From contig NZ_CP107932.1 of NCBI RefSeq assembly GCF_036032445.1, positions 3,102,501 through 3,166,500 of the forward strand: DNA of 64,000 nucleotides, in the 5' to 3' direction. Below the pieces are notes generated by a model. That model was not told the origin of the DNA, did not search any database, and saw nothing but the letters and a program-made list of their open reading frames with translations. The stretch is from Nocardia sp. NBC_00416. Its GTDB lineage: Bacteria; Actinomycetota; Actinomycetes; Mycobacteriales; Mycobacteriaceae. Shown in pieces: positions 34,989-44,308 of this stretch (position 1 is the stretch's first letter; each line of letters begins with the position of its first letter). Both the position numbers and the translations under genes were made by a program.

Positions 34989-35522
34989 ATGACCACTGTC
35001 ACCGTGGACCGGGCCGGACTGTGGGACGCCGAGGCGCTGAGCGATGTCGCCGCCGCGACTTTTCCGCTGGCCTGCCCCCCGGATGCCGATATGGACGATA
35101 TCGAGGTCTTCCTGGCCGAGGTGCTCTCCGGTGAACGGTTCGGCGAATACCTGTCCGATCCGACGCGCACGGTCCTCAAAGCGGTCGCCGACGACGAGAT
35201 CGTCGGCTATACCATCCTGCACGGCGGAACCCCCGCCGATCCCGCGATCGCGGCCGCGGTGGCACTGGACCCGGTCCTCGAGGTCAGCAAGATGTACGTG
35301 CTGCCGGGCCACCACGGGACAGGTGTGTCGAGCGCGCTCATGCACGCGGCGCTGGAACAGGCCCGCGGCGGAAGCTATGCCGGTATCTGGCTGGGTGTGA
35401 ACCAGCAGAACCTGCGGGCGCAACGCTTCTACGCCAAGTACGGGTTCGAGCAGGTGGGCACCAAGACCTTCACGGTCGGCCGCCAGGTGCACCACGATTT
35501 CGTGCTGCGCCTGGCCCTCTGA
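34989..35522 (+). CDS. GNAT-family N-acetyltransferase
   Basis: 177 residues. The acetyl-CoA site is VSKMYVLPGHHGTGVSSALM, where the Q/R-x2-G-x-G/A loop reads HHGTGV, and the C-terminal motif B is NLRAQRFYAKYGFEQVGT. The acceptor is unknown. M. tuberculosis Rv2669 is a GNAT protein at the same place before zapE and ribD. No clear ribosome site before the ATG. Confidence 0.88.
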   Translation: MTTVTVDRAGLWDAEALSDVAAATFPLACPPDADMDDIEVFLAEVLSGERFGEYLSDPTRTVLKAVADDEIVGYTILHGGTPADPAIAAAVALDPVLEVSKMYVLPGHHGTGVSSALMHAALEQARGGSYAGIWLGVNQQNLRAQRFYAKYGFEQVGTKTFTVGRQVHHDFVLRLAL

Positions 35523-35549
35523 TCGAGGTGGCGTATCGGCGCCCCGGTA

Positions 35550-36350
35550 TCAGCTCAACATGCGCTGCTTCAGCGCGTCGACCTCGGCGGGGCTCAGCCG
35601 CAGTCCCTCGCTCACATAGCGGTCGAAACTACCGTAGGTGGCCGCTACCTGGTCGAACGCGGAGTCCAGCCATTCCTTTTTCACACCGCTCAGGGGATCG
35701 CCGGCGGCGGCGGCGCGGTACTGGTTGGACAGCAGGTAATCCTCGGTGACCGTAGCGCGGTCCACACCGAGCACCGTGAGCAGCACCGCCGCCACCCACC
35801 CCGTCCGGTCCTTGCCCGCGGTGCAGTGGAACAGCACGGCCCCGCCGTCATGCCCGGATTCGGCGATATCGCGCAGCACACCCGCCACCGCCTGGCTCGC
35901 GCCGGGAGCGGTGATGAACGCCCTGTACAGATCGTCGCCCCCGGCGAGGGTGGACATCAGTTCCGGCAGCGGGGCCGCGCCGATCACGTCGTACCAATTG
36001 GCGTGCGCGCCGGCGGGAATGCGGTCCGGACCCAGCGCGCGCTCGTAGACCGTGCGCAGATCGTCGACGTCACGGACGCCGAGCCTGGTCAATTCGGCCA
36101 GATCCGCCGGGGTGAGATTGTTGAGCTGATCGGTACGGAAGGCGACCCCGGTGCGGACGGTACGGCCGTCCACCGTGCGGTACCCCCCGAGATCACGGGC
36201 GTTGGGGGCGCCGGCGAGATGCAGTGACCGATCGGCGAGCACATCCGAGGCGGCGGGAGGTGCGGCGATGCTCACGGCTACCGCCGGGCCGAAGGCGACC
36301 AGCGCCCCGGTGAGCACAGCTGCCGGTACGCGCGCCGAACGATGAATCAT
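35550..36350 (-). CDS. Secreted tyrosine/serine protein phosphatase (PtpB-like)
   Basis: 266 residues. An N-terminal signal sequence (ARVPAAVLTGALVAFGPAVA) with a likely cleavage near AAPPA. The phosphatase P-loop is HCTAGKDRTGW (Cys-x5-Arg) near residue 176, and NARDLGGYRTVDGRTVRTG is the typical N-terminal block of the Y_phosphatase3 family, which includes mycobacterial PtpB, a phosphatase with relaxed specificity that also acts on phosphoinositides. It would act outside the membrane. GGGGAGTT stands before the ATG. Confidence 0.88.
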   Translation of the reverse strand: MIHRSARVPAAVLTGALVAFGPAVAVSIAAPPAASDVLADRSLHLAGAPNARDLGGYRTVDGRTVRTGVAFRTDQLNNLTPADLAELTRLGVRDVDDLRTVYERALGPDRIPAGAHANWYDVIGAAPLPELMSTLAGGDDLYRAFITAPGASQAVAGVLRDIAESGHDGGAVLFHCTAGKDRTGWVAAVLLTVLGVDRATVTEDYLLSNQYRAAAAGDPLSGVKKEWLDSAFDQVAATYGSFDRYVSEGLRLSPAEVDALKQRMLS

Positions 36351-36509
36351 GGCGGAACTCCCCTCGTGTTCGACGGCACCCCCACGCGGCGTGCCCGACT
36401 CAGCAAACCAAGGCCCGAGCCCCTGGTCAACCCGAAAACGGCGCGTCGCCGCGTGCCGCGCACGGCTCGAGGCCGCCGGGACGCGGGCCCGGCTACCACC
36501 GAGCGGTCC

Positions 36510-37526
36510 TCAGGCCGGGACCTCGAAACGCGACAGCGCCAGCAGCCGCGAGATCGCCCGCAGGTACTTCTTGCGGTAGCCGCCGTCGAGCATCTCCTGG
36601 GAGAAGATCTCGTCGAGTTTGGCTCCCGAAACCATCACCGGTGTGCCGGCGTCGTAGAGCCGGTCGGCCAGCACCACCAGTCGCAGTGCCACGGCCTGGT
36701 CGTTCACCGGGTGCACGCCGGAGACGAACACGGCGGGCACGCCGTCGATCAGCGCGCCGTACTTCGACGGATGCAGGGTGCTCAGGTGGCTCAGCAGGGC
36801 GTCGAAATCGTCGAGGGTGGCGCCGGGGGTGGCGGCCGCCCGTTCGTTCAGTTGCGCGAGGCCGCTGGGCTCGGGAGCGGGCGGCAGATCCCGGTGCCGG
36901 TAGTCGGGGCCGTCCACCCGCACCGCATCGAAGATCGACCCCAGCTTCTTGATCTCGCGCAGGAAATCCTGGGCGGCGAACCGCCCCTCGCCCAGTTGAC
37001 CGGGCAGGGTGTTCGAGGTGGCCGCGATCGACACGCCGGTCGCGGAGAGTTCGGTCAGCAGCCGGGAGACCAGCATGGTGTCGCCCGGGTCGTCCAATTC
37101 GAACTCGTCGATGCACAGCACACTGTTGGCCGACAACCGCTCGACCGCGTTGGTGAATCCCAGGGCGCCGACCAGGTTGGTGAGCTCACCGAAGGTTCCG
37201 AAGGATTTCGGCGCCGGGGCGCTGTGGAAGATCGAAGCCAGCAGGTGGGTCTTGCCGACGCCGAACCCACCGTCCAGGTACAGGCCCGCACCCTGGGTCG
37301 GCTTCTTCTTCCCGAAGAATGATTTCTTGTGCGCGGCCTTGTGGATGGCGGCGACCTTCTCCGCGAAAACGCGGGCGGAGGCGACGGCCGCGGATTGGCT
37401 GGGTTCGTTCGGATCGGGGATGTAGGTGTCGAAACCGACCTCGTCGAACATGGGCGGGGGCACCATCTGGGCGACCAACTGGTCGGCGGGGACCTCCGGG
37501 CGGCGGTCGACGAGGCGTTCTTGCAT
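36510..37526 (-). CDS. zapE: ZapE/AFG1-like ATPase
   Basis: 338 residues of the ZapE (AFG1) AAA+ family, which in E. coli destabilises FtsZ rings. Walker A is DGGFGVGKTHLL near residue 87, Walker B is LCIDEFELDDPGD, sensor region SIAATSNTLPGQLGEGRF. The homologue Rv2670c is also divergent from a ribD-like gene. A TAGGCT box lies 6 bases before the ATG, so it is probably leaderless. Confidence 0.85.
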   Translation of the reverse strand: MQERLVDRRPEVPADQLVAQMVPPPMFDEVGFDTYIPDPNEPSQSAAVASARVFAEKVAAIHKAAHKKSFFGKKKPTQGAGLYLDGGFGVGKTHLLASIFHSAPAPKSFGTFGELTNLVGALGFTNAVERLSANSVLCIDEFELDDPGDTMLVSRLLTELSATGVSIAATSNTLPGQLGEGRFAAQDFLREIKKLGSIFDAVRVDGPDYRHRDLPPAPEPSGLAQLNERAAATPGATLDDFDALLSHLSTLHPSKYGALIDGVPAVFVSGVHPVNDQAVALRLVVLADRLYDAGTPVMVSGAKLDEIFSQEMLDGGYRKKYLRAISRLLALSRFEVPA

Positions 37527-37561
37527 GGACGTAGCCTAATGACGTGATATGAGCTGTTGTT

Positions 37562-38326
37562 ATGCAGCGTATCCCCGATGCGATCCAGCTCACAGACCTC
37601 GACACCGGCGCGCTCGCCGACTTGTACGCCTACCCGGGCGAACAGGAACGGGGTTGGGTGCGGGTCAATTTCGTCTCCAGTATCGACGGCGCGGTCACCG
37701 GGTCCGGCGGGGTGTCGGCCGCGCTGGGCACGCCGGCGGACAAACAGGTGTTCCATCTGCTCCGGGAACTCGCCGAAGTCGTGCTGGTCGGCGCGGGTAC
37801 GGTCCGCGCGGAGAACTACGGCGGCGCCCAGACCGACCCGCGGTTGCGCCGCGACCTCCACGCCCGGGGCATCGGCGGCCATCCGGACGGCGCCCCGCCC
37901 CCGATCGCGATCGTCACCGCCTCCGCCGCGCTGGACCCGGACCACCGGGTGATCGCCACCGCCCGGACCCCGACGCTGATCCTGACCACCGCGGCCGCAC
38001 CCGCCGAGCGCGTACGCGCCCTCACCGACGCGGGCGCGGAGGTGATCGTGATCGGGGACGAGGTCATCGACCCGCGGGCGGTCCCGGACGCGCTGGCGGC
38101 GCGCGGGTTGCGGCGAGTGCTCTGCGAGGGCGGGCCGCAACTGTTCGGTTCGCTGGCGGGCGCGGGTGTCGTCGACGAACTGTGCCTGACCACCGCACCG
38201 CTGCTCATCGGCGGTGCGGCCCGGCGGATTTCGGTATCGCACGAGGAATTCGGCGTCCGGATGACGCCCGCGCATGTGCTGTTCGATTCGGAGGGGACGA
38301 TCCTCACCCGATGGGTGCGCGCCTGA
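37562..38326 (+). CDS. RibD C-terminal domain reductase
   Basis: 254 residues with only the reductase half of RibD: VRVNFVSSIDGAVTGSGG at the N-terminus, VLVGAGTVRAENYG and RRVLCEGGPQLFGSL. It would reduce a ribosyl pyrimidine (riboflavin pathway) or a folate-like substrate with NADPH. M. tuberculosis Rv2671 is the homologue in the same place and has been linked to dihydrofolate reductase-like activity. 35 bases separate it from the divergent zapE. No riboswitch is visible in that gap. Confidence 0.85.
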   Translation: MQRIPDAIQLTDLDTGALADLYAYPGEQERGWVRVNFVSSIDGAVTGSGGVSAALGTPADKQVFHLLRELAEVVLVGAGTVRAENYGGAQTDPRLRRDLHARGIGGHPDGAPPPIAIVTASAALDPDHRVIATARTPTLILTTAAAPAERVRALTDAGAEVIVIGDEVIDPRAVPDALAARGLRRVLCEGGPQLFGSLAGAGVVDELCLTTAPLLIGGAARRISVSHEEFGVRMTPAHVLFDSEGTILTRWVRA

Positions 38327-38434
38327 CCCGCGGCCCGCGGAAGAGCGACGCCGCTGCCGCGCGGGCAGCGGCCCGCGGCGACCGAGGGTGTCCCGCTCAG
38401 GCGAATCCGATCGAGACCTGGCAGGGTGTAGCGC

Positions 38435-39985
38435 ATGCGCTGGACTCGGGCAGTGGTGCCGGCCTCGGCACTCTTGATCATGATCGCCGGATGCGGCGCC
38501 GGTCCGTCGGACCGCCCGCATATCGCCGTCGAACGTCCGCCTGTACCAGGCGATTCCACGACCTCGGCGCAGGTTCCGCCGCCACCCGCCGCCGAGGTCC
38601 CGAAAAAGGAGCTCAGCTGGCGCGATTGCACCAAGGAGACGTTCGACCAGGCCGGCCTGGGTCCGGGACCGGCCGGCCTGGTGCTGGAATGCGCGGATTT
38701 CTCCACCCCGATCGACAGCGCGGGTTCGGTGCTGGGCAACTTCCGTGCGGCCGCCGTGCGCGCCCGGACACCGCAGACCCCGCCCGACGCCGCCCCGGTG
38801 GTCCTCACCTCCGGGGTGGACCGCTCCTCCAGCGCCACCCTGGCGGGGCTGGCCACCGGCCCGGCGAGCGCACTGCTCACCGCGCACCCCGTGGTGGCGG
38901 TGGACCGCCGGGGCATCGGCGGCTCACAGCCCATCGATTGCCTGCCCACCGATATCCGGGCCGGACTGCAGGACAACGCGCAATTCGGCGCCGGCGGCGA
39001 CCCAGTGACAGCCATGTCGGATCTGTCCCGGAACGGAACCATCGCCTGCCGGGATTTCCTCCAGCCCTATGACGGCACCTTCGACGCCGCGCACGCCGCC
39101 GACGATATCGAGCAGTTGCGCCGGGAATGGAATGTCGACCATCTCGCCGTACTGGCCACCGGCAACGGTGCGCTGGTCGGCATGGAGTACGCGCGCAAGT
39201 ACGGGGACCGGCTGGCGCGGCTCGTCCTCGACTCCCCCGCACCGGTGGGGGTCGACACGGTCACCCGGACCGAGACCGCGGTGCAGGGCGCGGAGGCCGC
39301 GCTCACGGCGTTCGCCCAACAGTGCGCCGGGATCTCGTGTTCGCTCGGACCGGACCCGCGCGCCGCGGTGACCGCGCTCGTGCAGAAAGCGGCCGACGGA
39401 CAGCTGGGCGACATTTCGGCAAACGCTGTGCGCACGGCGGTGACCGGTTTCCTCGGCAGCCCCCGCGCCGACCAGACCAGCCGGATCGGCGAGCTGTCCG
39501 ACGCGCTGTCGGCGGCGGGCCGCGGCGATACAGCCGCGCTGAAGGCCATCGCCGACCGGCAGAAGTCCGCCACCGCGAGCGACGGCCAGTTCGTCAACGG
39601 TTGCACCGATCTGCCACAGACCCCGCCCGGGCCCCAGGTCACCGATCTGACCGGTATCTGGGCCCAGAAGTACCCGGCGTTCGGACGCTCGACCGCCCTG
39701 TCGATGATGGTCTGCTCGGCATGGCCGGTGACCGAGGCGCCGCCCGCGCTGGAGAAACTCGAACTCCCGGTGCTGGTGCTCACCGGTATCGGCGACCCGG
39801 TCACCGGGATGGCCCAGGCTTCGGTCACCGGCGCGCTCGGCGCCGCGGGCGCCCGCACCTCGACCATGACCTGGCAGGGATGGGGCCATCCGGTGAGCAG
39901 TCACTCCGGGTGCGCACAGACGGCGCTGGTGGACTACTTGAAGGACGGCCGGCTGCCCGGGGACGGCACCGCCTGCCCGGCCTGA
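38435..39985 (+). CDS. Alpha/beta-hydrolase-fold lipoprotein (TAP-like) with altered nucleophile
   Basis: 516 residues. A lipoprotein signal with lipobox MIAGC (Cys20) puts it on the outside of the membrane. The fold resembles tripeptidyl aminopeptidase-type hydrolases: VVAVDRRGIGGSQP, then the elbow VLATGNGALVGMEYARKYG, C-terminal LVLTGIGDPVTGM (acid) and WGHPVSSHSGC (His). The elbow should carry serine but reads Gly-Asn244-Gly, so peptidase activity is doubtful. Homologue of Rv2672 by position. ATG after AGGG. Confidence 0.8.
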   Translation: MRWTRAVVPASALLIMIAGCGAGPSDRPHIAVERPPVPGDSTTSAQVPPPPAAEVPKKELSWRDCTKETFDQAGLGPGPAGLVLECADFSTPIDSAGSVLGNFRAAAVRARTPQTPPDAAPVVLTSGVDRSSSATLAGLATGPASALLTAHPVVAVDRRGIGGSQPIDCLPTDIRAGLQDNAQFGAGGDPVTAMSDLSRNGTIACRDFLQPYDGTFDAAHAADDIEQLRREWNVDHLAVLATGNGALVGMEYARKYGDRLARLVLDSPAPVGVDTVTRTETAVQGAEAALTAFAQQCAGISCSLGPDPRAAVTALVQKAADGQLGDISANAVRTAVTGFLGSPRADQTSRIGELSDALSAAGRGDTAALKAIADRQKSATASDGQFVNGCTDLPQTPPGPQVTDLTGIWAQKYPAFGRSTALSMMVCSAWPVTEAPPALEKLELPVLVLTGIGDPVTGMAQASVTGALGAAGARTSTMTWQGWGHPVSSHSGCAQTALVDYLKDGRLPGDGTACPA

Positions 39986-40092
39986 CCGGGACCGAGCGGA
40001 GCGGACTCGCCCGGCGCTCGAGGCGCTCCTGACCGGCGCGTCGAGGGTGGGTCCCGGCAACACCACGGCACCATCCGGTGTACCGTGCCGTG

Positions 40093-41439
40093 GTGTTCCT
40101 TCGACAGCTCGAGCCCCGCACCGCTCGAACCACCGCCGACGTGATCCGGTTCGCGCTCTGGCCGCTGGCGGTCATGACCGTGCTGAACCGGGTTTTCATC
40201 AAGGCTGTCAACGGTTTCGTCACCGACGACTACAAGCCGGTCTATCAGGCCTCACTGGATTTCCTCAACGGGCGCGAGGTGTACACGGCGAATTTCGATT
40301 CGGTCGACCCGCACTACCTGTATCCGCCCAGCGGCACTCTGCTGATCGCACCCATCGCGGTGATCGATTACGAGAAGTCGCGCTGGCTGTTCATCCTGCT
40401 CAATGCGGTGGCGATCCTCATCGCCTGGTACCTGCTGCTGCGGTTGTTCAATTACACGCTGCGGTCCATCGCCGCCCCGGCTCTGCTGCTGGCGATGTTC
40501 TTGTCCGAGACGGTCATCAACACGCTGGTGTTCACCAATGTCAACGGATGCCTGCTGCTGGCCGAGATCTTGTTCCTGATCCTGTTGTTGCGACGACGAG
40601 ATGTCTGGGCGGGCGTGGTACTCGGCCTGAGCATGGCGGTCAAACCCACCTTGGCGCCGTTGCTGGTTATCGCGCTGGTGCGCAAACAGTGGACGCTGGT
40701 GGCCACCGCGGTGGCCGTGCCCGTCGCGCTGACCGCCGTCGCCTGGCCGCTGTCCCGGGATCCCGAGCGGTTCTTCACCCTCACCGCGCCGTATCTGTTC
40801 GAGACCCGCGACTACTTCAACAGTGCGATCCCCGGCAACGCCGAGTACTACGGACTGCCCCCCTGGCTCACCTGGACCATCCGTCTGACGATGGCGGCAG
40901 TGGTTCTGGTCTCACTGTGGCTCCTGTACCGCTACTACCGCGAGGACGAGCTGTTCTTCGTCACCACCGCCTCCGGTGTGCTGCTGACCGCGTCGTGGCT
41001 GCTGGCCTCGCTGGGCCAGATGTACTACTCGATGATGCTGTTCCCGTTCCTCATGTCGGTGGTGCTGCGCAATTCGGTGCTGCGCAACTGGCCGGCCTGG
41101 CTGGCCGTGTTCGGATTCATGTCCTACGACAAATGGCTGTCGGACCGCTGGCCCGATATCGGCCGCAACCTGGAGTACCTGCGGATCACCTTCGGCTGGG
41201 GCCTGTTGCTCCTCGTAGTGTTCTGTGTGCTCGGTGACCGGTATCTGGCCGCGCGCCGGGCAGGCCGGCTGCCGCAGCTGGACCCGGATTGGCTGGCCAC
41301 GGCGCCGGACTCCCGGGATACGGGCGTGGCAGGTATCGCCGCACTCGGCCGGGCGGGCGAACCGCCTGTTCCGGCGGCACCCGCCGACCTCGAACCCGCC
41401 GGCGTCCGCGTCGCCGAGGCGCAGACCGTGCGCAGCTGA
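40093..41439 (+). CDS. aftC: Alpha-(1->3)-arabinofuranosyltransferase AftC
   Basis: About 448 residues, a polytopic membrane glycosyltransferase of the GT-C/DUF2029 type with 9-11 helices. It adds the alpha-1,3 branch to arabinan of arabinogalactan and lipoarabinomannan using decaprenyl-phospho-arabinose. Landmarks: VTDDYKPVYQASLDFLNG, the PHYLYPPSGTLLIAPI block just after the first helix, and AVKPTLAPLL. Gene order (Rv2672, aftC, msrB) matches M. tuberculosis. I chose the GTG at 40093, 6 bases after TACCGT, as a leaderless start; an in-frame GTG at 40078 adds five residues. Confidence 0.88.
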   Translation: MFLRQLEPRTARTTADVIRFALWPLAVMTVLNRVFIKAVNGFVTDDYKPVYQASLDFLNGREVYTANFDSVDPHYLYPPSGTLLIAPIAVIDYEKSRWLFILLNAVAILIAWYLLLRLFNYTLRSIAAPALLLAMFLSETVINTLVFTNVNGCLLLAEILFLILLLRRRDVWAGVVLGLSMAVKPTLAPLLVIALVRKQWTLVATAVAVPVALTAVAWPLSRDPERFFTLTAPYLFETRDYFNSAIPGNAEYYGLPPWLTWTIRLTMAAVVLVSLWLLYRYYREDELFFVTTASGVLLTASWLLASLGQMYYSMMLFPFLMSVVLRNSVLRNWPAWLAVFGFMSYDKWLSDRWPDIGRNLEYLRITFGWGLLLLVVFCVLGDRYLAARRAGRLPQLDPDWLATAPDSRDTGVAGIAALGRAGEPPVPAAPADLEPAGVRVAEAQTVRS

Positions 41440-41477
41440 TACGAGACGCGCCGCGCGCAGCGTATTAGTTTGGAGGT

Positions 41478-41930
41478 ATGAGCTCCGAAACGGATGCGAC
41501 CGATACCTCGCTGCCCACCCCGAAGATCCAGCTCACGCCACAGGAGTGGCGGGTGAAACTGGACCCGGCGGAATACGCGGTACTCCGTGAGGCCGGCACC
41601 GAGCGACCGTTCACCGGCGAGTACACCGACACCACCACCGACGGGATCTACAGCTGCCGCGCGTGCGGCGCCGAACTGTTCCGCAGTACGGAGAAGTTCG
41701 AGTCGCATTGCGGGTGGCCGTCCTTCTTCGATCCGGCGGCTTCGGACGCAGTGCTGCTGCGCGAGGACGTTTCGCTGGGAATGCGCCGTGTCGAAGTGCT
41801 GTGCGCGAACTGCCACAGCCACCTCGGACACGTCTTCGAAGGCGAGGGGTATCCGACGCCCACGGACCAGCGGTACTGCATCAACTCGATCTCGCTGCGG
41901 CTGCACCCCTCGACCAGCTCAGCGGAGTGA
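41478..41930 (+). CDS. msrB: Peptide methionine-R-sulfoxide reductase MsrB
   Basis: 150 residues. Zinc cysteines in SCRACGAELF and CANCHSHLGHV, and the catalytic cysteine in RYCINSISLRL; the conserved HCGWPSFF is present. It repairs methionine-R-sulfoxide in proteins. The GGAGGT directly touches the ATG, which is too close to act as a ribosome site, while TAGTTT lies 6 bases upstream of the ATG: the mRNA is probably leaderless. Confidence 0.93.
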   Translation: MSSETDATDTSLPTPKIQLTPQEWRVKLDPAEYAVLREAGTERPFTGEYTDTTTDGIYSCRACGAELFRSTEKFESHCGWPSFFDPAASDAVLLREDVSLGMRRVEVLCANCHSHLGHVFEGEGYPTPTDQRYCINSISLRLHPSTSSAE

Positions 41931-41965
41931 ACTCGCTGTTCGCCGAGCGGTACGTCACGTAACGA

Positions 41966-42010
41966 CCACCCGGTCCACACGCCCCCATTTCCAGGGGCGT
42001 GACCGGGTGG
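41966..42010. terminator. Two-part hairpin between msrB and hemQ
   Basis: CCACCCGGTC...GACCGGGTGG (10 bp) encloses ACGCCCC...GGGGCGT (7 bp) with a 3-base bulge on one side and an 8-base loop. It sits between convergent stop codons (41930 and 42026). Confidence 0.6.
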
Positions 42011-42025
42011 CCGGTCGGGAGCGGT

Positions 42026-42721
42026 TCAGGGCAGGGCGGCGATGAGCCGGTCGATTTCGACGCGCGGCCCGGTGTAGAACGGGGTCTCCTCCCGGACGTG
42101 CAACCGGGCCTCGGTGGCCCGCAGATCACGCATCAGATCCACGATCCGGTGCAGTTCCGGCGCCTCGAACGCCAGGATCCACTCGTAGTCGCCGAGGGCG
42201 AAGGAGGCGACGGTGTTGGCCCGCACATCGGGATACCCGCGAGCTTCTTTGCCGTGGTCGGCCAGCATTTTGCGGCGTTCGTCGTCGGGCAGCAGATACC
42301 ACTCGTAGGACCGGACGAACGGGTAGACGCAGATGTAGTTCCCGGCTTCCTCACCGGCCAGGAAGGCCGGGACATGGCTCTTGTTGAACTCCGCGGGCCG
42401 GTGCAGCGCCACATTGCTCCAGACCGGGGTACTGGCCCGGCCCAGGGCGGTGGTCCGCCGGAAATCGGCGTAGGCGGCCTGCAGATCCTCGACCCGTTCG
42501 GCGTGGGTCCACACCATGAATTCGGCGTCGGCGCGCATCCCCGCCACATCGTAGAAGCCACGGACCACCACATCCCGGTCGGCGAGGCTATCGAAGAACA
42601 CCCCGGCTTCTTCGATAGCCGCCGTGCGGTCCTCACCCAGCACTCCGGGTCGCACCTGGTACACCGAGAACATGAGATAGCGGATGGTGGAGTTGAGAGA
42701 CTGGTAATCGAGTCGCGCCAT
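42026..42721 (-). CDS. hemQ: Coproheme decarboxylase HemQ
   Basis: 231 residues of the chlorite dismutase-like family. HemQ turns coproheme III into haem b by two oxidative decarboxylations in Gram-positive bacteria. The active tyrosine is in [13 protein letters not shown], and the proximal histidine in [13 protein letters not shown]. The distal Arg of true chlorite dismutases is not in the expected place. It is part of a minus-strand haem set with hemY and hemE. Confidence 0.93.
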   Translation of the reverse strand: MARLDYQSLNSTIRYLMFSVYQVRPGVLGEDRTAAIEEAGVFFDSLADRDVVVRGFYDVAGMRADAEFMVWTHAERVEDLQAAYADFRRTTALGRASTPVWSNVALHRPAEFNKSHVPAFLAGEEAGNYICVYPFVRSYEWYLLPDDERRKMLADHGKEARGYPDVRANTVASFALGDYEWILAFEAPELHRIVDLMRDLRATEARLHVREETPFYTGPRVEIDRLIAALP

Positions 42722-42822
42722 GGACCCATCGTGCCACCCGCCGGTTCGGGAACGGGCCCGGGCCAGCGATCACGCGCCGCCGCCCCGCCGTGTTCCACAG
42801 CCCCGATACCGGACCGGCGGTC

Positions 42823-44181
42823 TCAGGCCGGCGCGGCGGTTTCCGCGGTGGCGATGTGCGCCGCGGCGCTGGACGCGGCGGCGACGCAGGCGGGTACACC
42901 GACACCGTGGAGATAGGCGCCGGCCACCGCGAGATCGTCGAAACCGGCCAGCGCGGCCTCGATTTCGGCGACCCGCTCGGTGTGGCCGGGCGCGTACTGG
43001 GCCAGGCCGCCGGGCCAGCGCTGCACGATCGCGGAGCGCCGGGCGATGGGGAGACCCGTCACGGTGGCGAGGTCCGCGGTCGCCGCATCGATCAGCTCCG
43101 CGTCGGAGAGCCCCAGTACGGAGTCGTCGCCGAACCGGCCGAACGAGACGCGCACCAGCGCCGTATCACGGGCGGACAGATGCGGCCACTTACGGCTGGA
43201 CAGGGTGAACGCTTTGGCGCGCAACGGTTCTCCCGTGGCGACGAGAACTCCCGAATTGGGCGGCAAAGCGGTGTCCTTGGGCAGCTCCAGGGCGACGAGC
43301 GCCGAGGAGGACAGTTCTACGGCTCCGGCCGCGGCCGCCGCCGCGGGGGCGATATCGATCAGCAAGCGTGCGGTCACCGGCGCGGGCGTCGCGAGGACCA
43401 CCGCGTGGAACGTCCCGATCGGGTCGACCGCCCACCCGCCGGGTACTCGGCGCAGGCCGGTCACGGCGGTATCGCGGACCGTGGTCGCCGCCGTACGGTC
43501 GGTCAGCGCGCGGATCAGGGTGCCGTAGCCGTCGCGCAGCGCTCCGAAGACGGGGGCGTCCGACGGCGGAGGCAGCGCCGCGGAAACCGCGGCGGTGAGG
43601 CTGGTCGCGCCCCGGTCGAGGGCGGCCGCCAGCGTGGGCAGTGCCGCGCGGACGCCGATGGAGCGGGCGCTGCCCGCGTACACACCGCCGAGCAGCGGAT
43701 CGACACTGCGCGCAACGGTCTGCGCTCCGAACCGCTCGGCCACCAGGGAGAACACATCGGTGTCCGCGCCGGGACGCCAGTCCAGCGGGCGGTCGGGCTC
43801 GGTGGCTATCCGCACCAGGGTTTCCGCGTCGACCAGTCCCTCGACCCCGCGCGCATCCGACGGGATACCCATGAGTGTCCGCTCGGGCAGTGGATGGGTC
43901 CGCCCACCGGACCAGATCAGCGGCCGCAGACCGGCCGGATGCACCAACTGGTCGGCGATACCCAGTTCGCGCAGCAGGTCCGGTACCTCCGGCCGGCGGC
44001 CGACAAACGCCTCTGCCCCCAGATCGACCGGTTCGCCGCCGATCTCGCTGGTCCGCAGGACTCCGCCGAGCCGGTCGCGGGAGTCGATCACGGTGATATC
44101 GGCCGATTCACCCAGCGAACGGCCCAACCGGTAGGCCGCGACGAGCCCGCTTATCCCGCCACCGATCACCGCGATTCTCAT
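42823..44181 (-). CDS. hemY: Coproporphyrinogen III oxidase (HemY/CgoX)
   Basis: 452 residues. FAD site MRIAVIGGGISGLVAAYRLG, then GGVLRTSEIGGEPVDLGAEA and the C-terminal LAVAGAYLHGVGVPACV. In actinobacteria the HemY-type enzyme oxidises coproporphyrinogen III to coproporphyrin III before iron insertion and HemQ. TACGGT lies 6 bases before the ATG, so its own leaderless promoter is likely. Confidence 0.92.
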   Translation of the reverse strand: MRIAVIGGGISGLVAAYRLGRSLGESADITVIDSRDRLGGVLRTSEIGGEPVDLGAEAFVGRRPEVPDLLRELGIADQLVHPAGLRPLIWSGGRTHPLPERTLMGIPSDARGVEGLVDAETLVRIATEPDRPLDWRPGADTDVFSLVAERFGAQTVARSVDPLLGGVYAGSARSIGVRAALPTLAAALDRGATSLTAAVSAALPPPSDAPVFGALRDGYGTLIRALTDRTAATTVRDTAVTGLRRVPGGWAVDPIGTFHAVVLATPAPVTARLLIDIAPAAAAAAGAVELSSSALVALELPKDTALPPNSGVLVATGEPLRAKAFTLSSRKWPHLSARDTALVRVSFGRFGDDSVLGLSDAELIDAATADLATVTGLPIARRSAIVQRWPGGLAQYAPGHTERVAEIEAALAGFDDLAVAGAYLHGVGVPACVAAASSAAAHIATAETAAPA

Positions 44182-44308
44182 ACCCCGACCGTATCCGCCG
44201 GACCCGCGCCGGACACTCGCGCCCTCCGCGCCTCGCCGGCGTCCGGTGGCGGATCGGCGACCTCGTCACCGAGGGCCTCATATCCTCCGACCTACCGGGC
44301 GCGAGCCC

